Shown in pieces: positions 53,883 through 60,811 of a DNA stretch of 64,000 nucleotides. Location: NCBI RefSeq assembly GCF_942548115.1, contig NZ_OW824151.1:1612001-1676000 (forward strand), given 5' to 3'. The notes beneath the pieces were generated by a model. It did not search any database, had not been told where the DNA came from, and saw only the letters and a program-made list of their open reading frames with translations. Position 1 is the first letter of the stretch, and each line of letters begins with the position of its first letter. Source of the DNA: Aeromicrobium sp. Leaf245. GTDB lineage: Bacteria > Actinomycetota > Actinomycetes > Propionibacteriales > Nocardioidaceae. Made by a program: the position numbers and the translations under genes.

Positions 53883-55112
53883 TTACCGCGACGCGTCGGC
53901 GTCTTCCGGCGCGGGAGTCGCGCCCGGTCCGGGCGGGAGGGCGCTCACCCTGGCGACGAGGCGTTCGAGGGGTCCGCGGCCGACGAGCGCCACCCAGCCG
54001 GTCGCGATCACGACCATCGCGAGCGACGTCCAGCCCCACAAGGTGTTGGTGGGGTCGTCGTAGCCGCCGAACGGGCCGCCGGCGAGGCCCACCGCCAGGA
54101 GCAGGTGCCCCGTGTACGCGGTCAGCGGCATCGAGCCCAGCGCTGCGAGCGGGAGCAGCAGCAGCCGCAGCGGTCGCGCGAGGAGCAGGCTGAGCCCGGT
54201 GACGGCCACGGCGAAGCCGCCGGACCCGACGATCTCGGGCGCCCCGCCCGTGTGAGGCTTGTACTGCATCGCCGTGCTCCACACGCGCTCGATCTCGTCG
54301 GACTCCCGCAGACGGGTGAGGTAGCCGGGCTCGTTCGTCGCGTTGCCGTCCTCGTCGGTGTAGTCCGGTCCGAAGAGGTAGGCGACGGGCTCGTCCCGGT
54401 CCGACCCGATGAGGTGGCCGGCCCCGTACCCGAACGCGGCGAGCACGATCCCGCCGAGCAGCAGCGCGGCGCCGGTGCGGACGTCGGTGAGCTGCAGCCG
54501 TCCGATCGCCATCCCGGCGAGGAGCATGGCAAGCCAGGCCGTGACGGGGTACAGCCCGAAGAGCGTCAGGTTGAGCCCTGGACCGTAGGCGTCGAGGCTC
54601 AGGGCGTGCAGCAGGGCCACCACGAAGGGGCCGAGGACGGCCAGTGACGCCGACACGACCCAGAGTCGACGTGTGGTCCAGTGCAGCACGAGGGTGGAGA
54701 GGACGAACAGGATCCCGTACAGCGGGAGGATGACGGCCACGCCGGTGTTCAGCAGCTCGATCACCAGGCCGATCGCCAGCACCGCGAGGCCGCGGCGCAC
54801 GAGGGTCACTTGCAGACGGTGGTCGTCCCGACGCACCCTGCCGCGGCTGATGAGCGTGATGGAGACGCCGGCGAGCATCGCGAACAGCAGCGACGAGCGA
54901 CCGTCGACGAGGCCGTCCCAGGTCGACGGGTCCGACCAGGTGACGTCGTCGGGGGTGTCCCCGAGGTGGGCTCCGACCATGCCGAGCACGGCGAGTCCTC
55001 GCGCCACGTCGATCCCGAGGAGTCGCGGCGGGCGCCCGAACGCCCGCAGTCGCTGCACCGGACCCACACGCCGGCGTGACGTCGTGCTCTCGTCGACCAC
55101 GGTCGTCGTCAC
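53883..55112 (-). CDS. DUF1624/DUF418-type polytopic membrane protein
   Basis: 409 residues with about ten membrane helices. RLLGIDVARGLAVLGMVGAHLG opens a heparan-alpha-glucosaminide N-acetyltransferase-like (DUF1624) domain, and the C-terminal half (PLTAYTGHLLLAVGL, NTLWGWTSLAMVVIATGWVAL) matches DUF418. Predicted membrane acyltransferase or transporter-like protein acting on an envelope sugar; substrate unknown. The GTG at 55112 was chosen; the frame continues upstream into the cmtR control region. Confidence 0.8.
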   Translation of the reverse strand: MTTTVVDESTTSRRRVGPVQRLRAFGRPPRLLGIDVARGLAVLGMVGAHLGDTPDDVTWSDPSTWDGLVDGRSSLLFAMLAGVSITLISRGRVRRDDHRLQVTLVRRGLAVLAIGLVIELLNTGVAVILPLYGILFVLSTLVLHWTTRRLWVVSASLAVLGPFVVALLHALSLDAYGPGLNLTLFGLYPVTAWLAMLLAGMAIGRLQLTDVRTGAALLLGGIVLAAFGYGAGHLIGSDRDEPVAYLFGPDYTDEDGNATNEPGYLTRLRESDEIERVWSTAMQYKPHTGGAPEIVGSGGFAVAVTGLSLLLARPLRLLLLPLAALGSMPLTAYTGHLLLAVGLAGGPFGGYDDPTNTLWGWTSLAMVVIATGWVALVGRGPLERLVARVSALPPGPGATPAPEDADASR

Positions 55113-55217
55113 CTCACTGCCTCGTCCCTGACACGCCTGGGCAGAGCATGCACCACCAAGGTGCGACGAAGGCGCAGGCACGACCGGGCCCGCAGCGTCG
55201 GGCCGGACCTTCTCATA

Positions 55218-55254
55218 CGTCAGCAACCGCTGTACTGTTCAGCGCATGCTGACG
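55218..55254. promoter_or_regulatory. Candidate CmtR operator-promoter
   Basis: CGTCAGCA (55218-55225) is mirrored by TGCTGACG (55247-55254), and a smaller CAGC-N4-GCTG lies at 55221-55232. TGTACT at 55231-55236 is a possible -10. The second arm covers the cmtR start codon. An autoregulated SmtB/ArsR repressor site is expected here. Confidence 0.5.
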
Positions 55255-55578
55255 CTCGAGAGCCAGGTCGACGTGATGGCGCGGCTCGGTCGCGCCCTGG
55301 CCGATCCGACCCGTGGCCGCATCCTCCTCGCGCTGGCTGAGAGTCCTCGGTACCCGGCCGCCCTCGCCGGCGACCTCGGCCTCACGCGCTCCAACGTCTC
55401 CAACCATCTCGCGTGCCTTCGTGGGTGCGGCCTCGTCGTCGCCACGCCGCAGGGTCGCCACATGCGCTACGAGCTCGCCGACGTGCGTCTGCGCGACGTG
55501 CTGGCGCTGGTCTTCGAGCTCGAGCTCGTCGTCGAGTGCGCCGACGACTGCACGCCTGACGCAGGACCTGTCGCGTGA
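55246..55578 (+). CDS. cmtR: CmtR-type ArsR/SmtB metal-sensing repressor
   Basis: 110 residues, winged helix (LAGDLGLTRSNVSNHLACLRGCGLV). Cys57 and Cys61 in the recognition helix and Cys102 near the C-terminus (VECADDC) coincide exactly with the Cd(II)/Pb(II) ligands of Mycobacterium tuberculosis CmtR; an additional Cys98 is present. Expected to repress itself and the downstream cation transporter until Cd or Pb binds. The next gene overlaps by 4 nt. Confidence 0.9.
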   Translation: MLTLESQVDVMARLGRALADPTRGRILLALAESPRYPAALAGDLGLTRSNVSNHLACLRGCGLVVATPQGRHMRYELADVRLRDVLALVFELELVVECADDCTPDAGPVA

Positions 55579-56276
55579 GCGTCTCCGTCGATCTCCTCGC
55601 GCCGGGGCGGCGAGCCGTCCTCGTCCGGAGGGTGCAGGTTCTCGTCGCGTGCACCATCGCCTACAACGTGGTCGAGGCCGTCGTCGCGCTGGTGTCCGGA
55701 GCCGCCGCCTCCTCGATCGCCCTCGTCGGCTTCGGCCTCGACTCCGTCGTGGAGGTGGCCTCGGCGGTCGCCGTCGCCTGGCAGTTCTCGGCGAGGACGG
55801 ACGCCTCGCGCGAGGCACGGGAGCGTCGGGCGCTGCGGGTCATCGCCATCTCGTTCTTCGCCCTGGCGACCTTGGTCACGGTCGGTGCCGTGAGCGCTCT
55901 CCTCGGCGCCTCGGAGCCGCAGCACTCCACCGCGGGGATCACGATCGCCGCGCTCAGCCTCGCCATCATGCCCGCGCTCTCCTGGGCCCAGCGGCGCGCC
56001 GGCCGTGAGCTCGGCTCGGTCACGGCGGTGGCGGACTCCCGACAGACGCTCCTGTGCACCTACCTCTCCGGCGTGCTCCTGGTCGGACTGGTGTTCAACA
56101 GCGTCTGGGGGCTCGGGTGGGCAGACTCCGTCGCAGCCCTGGTGATCGCGGCCGTTGCCGTGAAGGAGGGGCGCGAGGCGTGGCGGGGCGAGACCTGCTG
56201 CGGGCCGGCGGCGTCGCTGGACGCGACGTCGAGCGAGAGCTGTTCGGACGGGTGCTGCGCACCACCGCCGGGATGA
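55575..56276 (+). CDS. Cation transporter with cysteine-rich tail (CDF-like)
   Basis: 233 residues with five or six membrane helices. YNVVEAVVALVSGAAASSIALVGFGLDSVVEVAS is the cation-diffusion-facilitator-like core with an Asp/Glu metal site (FGLDS). Instead of the usual long cytoplasmic C-terminal domain it ends in a 25-residue tail with six or seven cysteines (ETCCGPA, SCSDGCCAPPPG), well suited to soft metals. With CmtR in front, Cd/Pb efflux is the likely job. Confidence 0.85.
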   Translation: MSVSVDLLAPGRRAVLVRRVQVLVACTIAYNVVEAVVALVSGAAASSIALVGFGLDSVVEVASAVAVAWQFSARTDASREARERRALRVIAISFFALATLVTVGAVSALLGASEPQHSTAGITIAALSLAIMPALSWAQRRAGRELGSVTAVADSRQTLLCTYLSGVLLVGLVFNSVWGLGWADSVAALVIAAVAVKEGREAWRGETCCGPAASLDATSSESCSDGCCAPPPG

Positions 56277-56310
56277 GACCCGCGACGCACGTGTGGGTCG
56301 CGATGCGTGG

Positions 56311-56384
56311 TGGGGCGGGTGGGGCTCGAACCCACGACCCAAGGATTATGAGTCCTCTGCTCTGACCGGCTGAGCTACCGCCCC
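56311..56384 (-). tRNA. tRNA-Ile2 (CAT, lysidine type) or tRNA-Met
   Basis: 74 nt. Acceptor GGGGCGG pairs with CCGCCCC, discriminator A, anticodon loop CTCATAA (CAT). The anticodon stem GAGGA/TCCTT with a G27-U43 wobble and the surrounding ACTCATAATC plus TTGG-GTCG resemble E. coli tRNA-Ile2, the TilS substrate, more than elongator Met. Assignment to Ile2 is therefore preferred but not certain. Confidence 0.85.
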
Positions 56385-56420
56385 GGGACGCACAGCCTAG
56401 CGAGACGGCACACTGGGGCC

Positions 56421-56849
56421 ATGACCGACGCCGTGATCGCCGACCTCGACGGAACGCTGGTCGACGTGTCCTCGATCCGCCACCTGGTGGAGGGGGAGGA
56501 GCGCGACTTCCACGCCTTCCACGCGGCGTCCAAGGACTGCCCGCCGAGGCCCGAGGTGGTCGACGCCGTGCGTGCCGCGCACGCGGCGGGTCGTGCCGTC
56601 CTGGTGGTCACGTCGCGCGAGTTCATCTGGCGCGACCTCACCCTCGACTGGCTGGCTCAGCACGACGTCCCGTACGACCAGCTCGTCATGCGCATCGTCG
56701 GTGACTACCGGCCCGACCACGTGGTGAAGGCCGAGATGCTCGACACCCTCGAGGCCGACGGCTTCGCGGTGCTCGAGGCGTGGGAGGACAGCGACGACAT
56801 CGTCGAGCTGTGGCGCTCGCGCGGCGTCGCGGTCCACGTCGTGGACTGA
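56421..56849 (+). CDS. HAD-like phosphatase (polynucleotide 3'-phosphatase-like)
   Basis: 142-residue HAD fold: IADLDGTLVDVSSIRHLV with nucleophile and acid/base Asp, VLVVTSREFIWRDL (motif II Thr) and a late acidic WEDSDDIVELW (motif III/IV). The pattern resembles the stand-alone 3'-phosphatase domain of T4-type polynucleotide kinase, found widely as small actinobacterial proteins. CACACT lies 6 nt before the ATG. Confidence 0.8.
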   Translation: MTDAVIADLDGTLVDVSSIRHLVEGEERDFHAFHAASKDCPPRPEVVDAVRAAHAAGRAVLVVTSREFIWRDLTLDWLAQHDVPYDQLVMRIVGDYRPDHVVKAEMLDTLEADGFAVLEAWEDSDDIVELWRSRGVAVHVVD

Positions 56850-56855
56850 GCCGGC

Positions 56856-57161
56856 CTACAGGCCGAACGTCGGTCGCTCGTCGACGGGCACGAGGTCGAG
56901 GTGCTCGGGGTGGTCGCGGATCACCTTGGGCACGAACGGGCAGTAGGGGAGCACCTGGCCGCCCCGCTCGGAGATCTGCTCCAGTGCCCCCACGATCAGC
57001 TGGGAGCCGATGCCGCGACCTTCGAACGCCGGCAGCACGCGTGTGTGGGGAAGGGCGTAGACGTCGCCGTCGACGCGGTAGTCGACCCAGCCCGCGAGAT
57101 CACCGTCGACGGTGATCTCGAAGCGTGACGACGACGGGTTGTCCAGCACCTCGGTGGTCAT
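56856..57161 (-). CDS. Small GNAT-type N-acetyltransferase (NATD1/YjdJ-like)
   Basis: 101 residues: FEITVDGDLAGWVDYRVDGDVYALPHTRVLPAFEGRGIGSQL contains the acetyl-CoA loop GRGIGSQL, and QVLPYCPFVPKVIRDHPEH is the usual C-terminal element of this minimal GNAT family, including the conserved Cys and Tyr. Substrate unknown. GACGAT lies 6 nt before the ATG on the minus strand. Confidence 0.88.
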   Translation of the reverse strand: MTTEVLDNPSSSRFEITVDGDLAGWVDYRVDGDVYALPHTRVLPAFEGRGIGSQLIVGALEQISERGGQVLPYCPFVPKVIRDHPEHLDLVPVDERPTFGL

Positions 57162-57333
57162 GGAGCCATCGTCACACGACTCGCCTCTCTCGGCGCGCGA
57201 CGCTCCAGACCGGCGGAAACCCGTACCAGTGGTGCGCGAGGGGCTCATGGGGCTAGCATGGTCACGACGCGGAACGATGACGCGTGGCTCCGTGAGGTCG
57301 CTGGGGAAGGCGGATCTCGAGCTAGGAGGCACG

Positions 57334-57834
57334 ATGAGCATCCCCACCCGTGGAGTTCTGTATGTCCACTCCGCGCCCTCGGCCCTGTGCCCACACGTCG
57401 AGTGGGCCGCTGCCGGCGTGCTCGGCGGCTCCGTCGACCTCGACTGGCAGCCGCAGCCCGCGGAGGCGGGGACCTACCGCGCCGAGCTGTCCTGGCAGGC
57501 CCCGGCGGGCTCGGCTGCCTCCATCGCCTCGGCGATGCGCGGCTGGGACCGCCTGCGCTTCGAGGTCACCGAGGAGCCGACCGCCTCGAGCGAGGGCGCG
57601 CGCTTCTCGTGCACGCCGGGCCTCGGCATCTTCCACGCGATGACGGGCCTGCACGGCGACGTGCTCATCCCCGAGGACCGCATCAAGGCGTTCCGGGTCA
57701 AGGCCGCGCTGGGCGAGATCACGATGGACGAGGCACTCGACGGACTGCTGGGCGTCAAGTGGGACGCCGAGCTCGAGCCGTTCCGCCACGCGGGCGAGGG
57801 CGCTCCCGTGCGCTGGCTCCACCAGGTGGTCTGA
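57334..57834 (+). CDS. DUF3145 family protein
   Basis: 166 residues; TRGVLYVHSAPSALCPHVEWAAAGVLG, SASIASAMRGWDRLRFEVTEE and the closing VRWLHQVV identify DUF3145, an actinobacterial family usually next to the fatty-acid synthase genes (fabD-fabH-acpP-fabF). Function unknown. ATG with AGGAGG upstream; TAGCAT at 57255-57260 is a possible -10. Here its neighbour is an acyl-carrier fusion rather than acpP. Confidence 0.9.
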   Translation: MSIPTRGVLYVHSAPSALCPHVEWAAAGVLGGSVDLDWQPQPAEAGTYRAELSWQAPAGSAASIASAMRGWDRLRFEVTEEPTASSEGARFSCTPGLGIFHAMTGLHGDVLIPEDRIKAFRVKAALGEITMDEALDGLLGVKWDAELEPFRHAGEGAPVRWLHQVV

Positions 57835-57852
57835 GCCGCTCGCGACGCCAGG

Positions 57853-58692
57853 TCAGCCGATCGTCACCTTGGCGGACGGCGACTCGGTGTCGCTGCCCTC
57901 GTGCACGACGCGGAACTCTCGCTCGCCGGTGCGCGACGTGTAGATCTTCGTCTCGAAGCGGCCACCGTCGCGGGTCTGCACCGAGACCGGGAAGTCGTCC
58001 CAGCTGCCGCCGGGGTCGCGCACCTGCACCTGGAGCACCTCGCCGTCGTCGAGCGAGGGGAAGCGGCCGGAGATGGTGAAGCGCTGACCGGGTGCCACGC
58101 GATCGCTCTCGACGGAGAACGTCGGCTTCTCCTCCTGGTCGTCGGTGGTGGCCGTGGGAGTGGGGGTGGGCGTGGGCGTGGCCGACGGGGTCGCGCTGGG
58201 CGTGGGCGAGGTGATGGGGGGCAGGTCCACGCCACCGAGGCCGGTGGCCCGCACCACGGTGGCTCCGGCGAAGCCGAGCGCGCCACCGATGGCCAGACCT
58301 GCGACCACGAACCAGAGTGCGAGGCGCCAGAAGGCGTCGGTGCGTCCGCGGCCGCCCTCGTCGTCCGTGCGCGACTTCTCCCGCGCGGGTGGGCGTCCCT
58401 CGGAGGCGAGCGAGACCGGCGCCGTGGGTGTGCGGCGCCCCCGTGCCGTGCCGGGCCGGTGGTCGACCACGGCGGCGACGGCGTCGGCCACGGTCACGAG
58501 CCCGTCGACCGTCTCGTCGGCGAGATGGAGCCCGAAGCGACGTCCGAGCTCGTCGGCCACCTCGACGGCGGCGAGCGAGTCGACCCCGAGGTCGTCGAGC
58601 CGAGCGTCGTCGGTGACCTGCTCAGGAGTGCAGTCGACGACGCTGACGAGGATGTCGGTCAGCTGTGCGCGGACCTCGGCGGGGGTGGGCAC
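57853..58692 (-). CDS. Acyl carrier protein domain fused to membrane helix and Ig-like domain
   Basis: 279 residues. Residues 1-78 are an acyl carrier protein: LDDLGVDSLAAVEVADELGRRFG with Ser39 as the 4'-phosphopantetheine site. A basic/acidic linker (80-120) leads to one membrane helix (about 121-147), a Thr/Pro-rich stalk (161-182) and a beta-sandwich, Ig-like domain (190-279: PTFSVESDRVAPGQRFTISG) ending at the C-terminus. Positive residues before the helix predict a cytoplasmic carrier and an external Ig domain. Convergent with DUF3145. TAGACT lies 6 nt before the GTG (minus strand, 58704-58699). Confidence 0.85.
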   Translation of the reverse strand: MPTPAEVRAQLTDILVSVVDCTPEQVTDDARLDDLGVDSLAAVEVADELGRRFGLHLADETVDGLVTVADAVAAVVDHRPGTARGRRTPTAPVSLASEGRPPAREKSRTDDEGGRGRTDAFWRLALWFVVAGLAIGGALGFAGATVVRATGLGGVDLPPITSPTPSATPSATPTPTPTPTATTDDQEEKPTFSVESDRVAPGQRFTISGRFPSLDDGEVLQVQVRDPGGSWDDFPVSVQTRDGGRFETKIYTSRTGEREFRVVHEGSDTESPSAKVTIG

Positions 58693-58767
58693 GCCCCGAG
58701 TCTAACGAGGCGCACGTCATGGTCCGATGCGGCGCGGCCGAACCCGCGCACCTCCTACGATGGCCGG

Positions 58768-59721
58768 ATGGACCGGGGAGACGAGCTGCAGTTCGTGGTC
58801 GTGCACGGCTACCGGCGCGCCTACCGGCGTCGCGGCTCCGGACCCGCCCTCCTGCTGCTCCACGGCCTGGGGTGCGAGTCGTCCACGTGGGAGCCGGTGA
58901 TCGACGCCCTCGCCGAGCACTACACGGTCATCGCCCCCGACCTGCTCGGGCACGGTGAGTCCGACAAGCCCGACGCCGACTACTCGCTCGGCGGGTACGC
59001 GAACGGGATGCGCGACCTGCTCACCATCCTCGGGATCGAGAAGGTCACCGTCGTCGGCCACAGCTTCGGTGGTGGTGTGGCCATGCAGTTCGCCTACCAG
59101 TACCCGGACCGCACGGAGCGGATCGCGCTCGTCTCCTCCGGCGGACTGGGTCGGGAGGTCTCCCCGCTCATCCGCTTCCTGACCCTGCCGGGCAGCGGCA
59201 CCGCGCTCTCGGTGGCCACGTTCCGACCGTGGCGCCGTGCCGTCGCAGCGGGCATGCGGGGGCTGTCGCGCACCGGTCTGGCGCCTCTGCGCGACCTCGG
59301 CGAGGTCGCCGCGATCTACGAGTCGTTCGCCGATCCTCGCGCCCGCCAGGCGGTGCAGCGCGTCACCAGCCACGTGCTGGACTGGCGCGGCCAGTACGTC
59401 ACGATGACCGACCGCACCTACCTCGCGCGGATCGTCCCGGTGCTCGTCGTCTGGGGCGCCGACGACCACGTCATCCCGGCCGCGCACGCCGACATCGCCC
59501 GCCAGCAGGCGTGGTCGGACGTGCACGTGCTCCCGCACTCCGGGCACTTCCCGCACCGCGACCACCCGGGGGAGTTCGCCCGCCTGCTGCACGAGTTCGT
59601 CCGCGACACCGAGCCGGCCGCCTACCGGCGCGGCACGTGGCGCTCGATGCTGCGCCAGGGTCAGCCGGCGGTGGAGCCCGAGGCGTCCGACGGTCCGGGT
59701 GCGGTCACCGTGGCCGGCTGA
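58768..59721 (+). CDS. Alpha/beta hydrolase
   Basis: 317 residues: LLLLHGLGCESSTWEPV (oxyanion loop), DLLGHGESDKP, nucleophile in VVGHSFGGGVAMQFA, acid Asp in WGADDHVIP and His in LPHSGHFPHRDHP. Similar to lipase/meta-cleavage-type hydrolases; substrate unknown. TACGAT at 58756-58761 is 6 nt before the ATG. The last 61 bp overlap the convergent PAP2 gene. Confidence 0.88.
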   Translation: MDRGDELQFVVVHGYRRAYRRRGSGPALLLLHGLGCESSTWEPVIDALAEHYTVIAPDLLGHGESDKPDADYSLGGYANGMRDLLTILGIEKVTVVGHSFGGGVAMQFAYQYPDRTERIALVSSGGLGREVSPLIRFLTLPGSGTALSVATFRPWRRAVAAGMRGLSRTGLAPLRDLGEVAAIYESFADPRARQAVQRVTSHVLDWRGQYVTMTDRTYLARIVPVLVVWGADDHVIPAAHADIARQQAWSDVHVLPHSGHFPHRDHPGEFARLLHEFVRDTEPAAYRRGTWRSMLRQGQPAVEPEASDGPGAVTVAG

Positions 59722-60734
59722 TCGGCCACCTCGGCCAGACGTCGCCTTCGCCGTCGTCCGCGGTTGCCCGACGCCCAGGCGCCGAGGGACACCGACGCCC
59801 AGCCGATGGCGATGCCGGCGACGTCGTCGGCGAGGTAGTGCCAGCCGAAGTAGATGGTCGCCAGCACGGTGACCACGAAGAACGCCCACGTGATCACGCG
59901 GATGGCGAGCTTCTGCCCCGTCCGCTGCATGAACAGCGCGGCCGTGAAGGTGACCGACACGTGCAGCGACGCGAACCCCGCGACGCCGTGGATCTTCTCG
60001 CTGGCCCAGGGGTCGGTGAGTACGTCGACCCGGTTGCGGAACAGAGATCGTTGCAGCTCGGTCACGTCGGTGGCGGCGAGGTCCCAGTACATCGACGGCT
60101 GCGCGAACGCCGGGCCGAGCGTCGGCAGCGCGTAGTAGCTGATCACGCCGAGGATCCAGTTGAGGCACAGGGCCGTCGCGTACCAGGCACCGATCGAGAA
60201 GTCGCGGTTCAGCACGAGGAACGCGCCGAGGGTGATCGGGATCAGCGGCAGGTAGGCGATGTAGGCGAACGACAGCACGTGGGCCATCACGTCGGTGCCC
60301 AGGAGGTCGTGCAGGACCGTCGCGGGGTTGTGGCCGAACATCAGCCAGTGGTCGAGCTCGAGCAGCTGGCGGTCGAACAGCACGCCCTCGCGGTACGTGG
60401 GCAGGTAGCTCTTGAGGTTGCGGTAGCTGACGTAGCTCGCGTAGAAGGAGATCAGGCCGGTCGCGATGTAGCCGACCCGCTTGAGGGTCCACTCCTCACG
60501 GACGACCTCGCGCGCCCCCTGCGGGATCTGCTTCCAGCCCCGGCGCCGCACCGCAGCGGGCACGATGCCCGCCGCGAAGAACAGCAGGGCCAGGGCGGGC
60601 AGGCGCACGTAGGCGGGGCCGAGGAAGCCCTCGGGGTCCTTCATCGGAAGGCCGAGGTACCACGACGAGAACACCGCGGCGCCCGTCACGGCCACGGACA
60701 GAGCGACCGCGAACGTGTAGGGCCACTTGAGCAT
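59661..60734 (-). CDS. PAP2-superfamily membrane phosphatase/phosphotransferase
   Basis: 357 residues with about seven membrane helices. GVAGFASLHVSVTF gives the central His of the PAP2 triad and YFGWHYLADDVAGIAIGW the final His-Asp, a layout like inositol-phosphotransferase/IPC-synthase-type PAP2 proteins. Likely handles an inositol or glycerol phospholipid in the envelope. I start at the second Met of the frame because TAGGAT lies 7 nt upstream and overlaps the first ATG (60743). A basic tail follows the last helix. Confidence 0.85.
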   Translation of the reverse strand: MLKWPYTFAVALSVAVTGAAVFSSWYLGLPMKDPEGFLGPAYVRLPALALLFFAAGIVPAAVRRRGWKQIPQGAREVVREEWTLKRVGYIATGLISFYASYVSYRNLKSYLPTYREGVLFDRQLLELDHWLMFGHNPATVLHDLLGTDVMAHVLSFAYIAYLPLIPITLGAFLVLNRDFSIGAWYATALCLNWILGVISYYALPTLGPAFAQPSMYWDLAATDVTELQRSLFRNRVDVLTDPWASEKIHGVAGFASLHVSVTFTAALFMQRTGQKLAIRVITWAFFVVTVLATIYFGWHYLADDVAGIAIGWASVSLGAWASGNRGRRRRRRLAEVADQPATVTAPGPSDASGSTAG

Positions 60735-60775
60735 GCCGAACATCCTAGGGTGCCCCAACTTGGATTTACCTGAGA

Positions 60776-60796
60776 CGTCGGTCGCTCCGACCGACG
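60776..60796 (-). terminator. aceE terminator
   Basis: 8-bp perfect stem CGTCGGTC / GACCGACG with a 5-nt loop, between the aceE stop (60812) and the PAP2 promoter on the minus strand. No T-tract. Confidence 0.6.
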
Positions 60797-60811
60797 CCCC
60801 CGGGCCGCCCC

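Noticed and set aside
56311-56384. Elongator tRNA-Met
   Set aside because: The anticodon CAT fits, but the anticodon stem with G27-U43 and neighbouring bases look like the lysidine-modified Ile2 tRNA. Not excluded; a tRNA classifier such as TFAM would decide.
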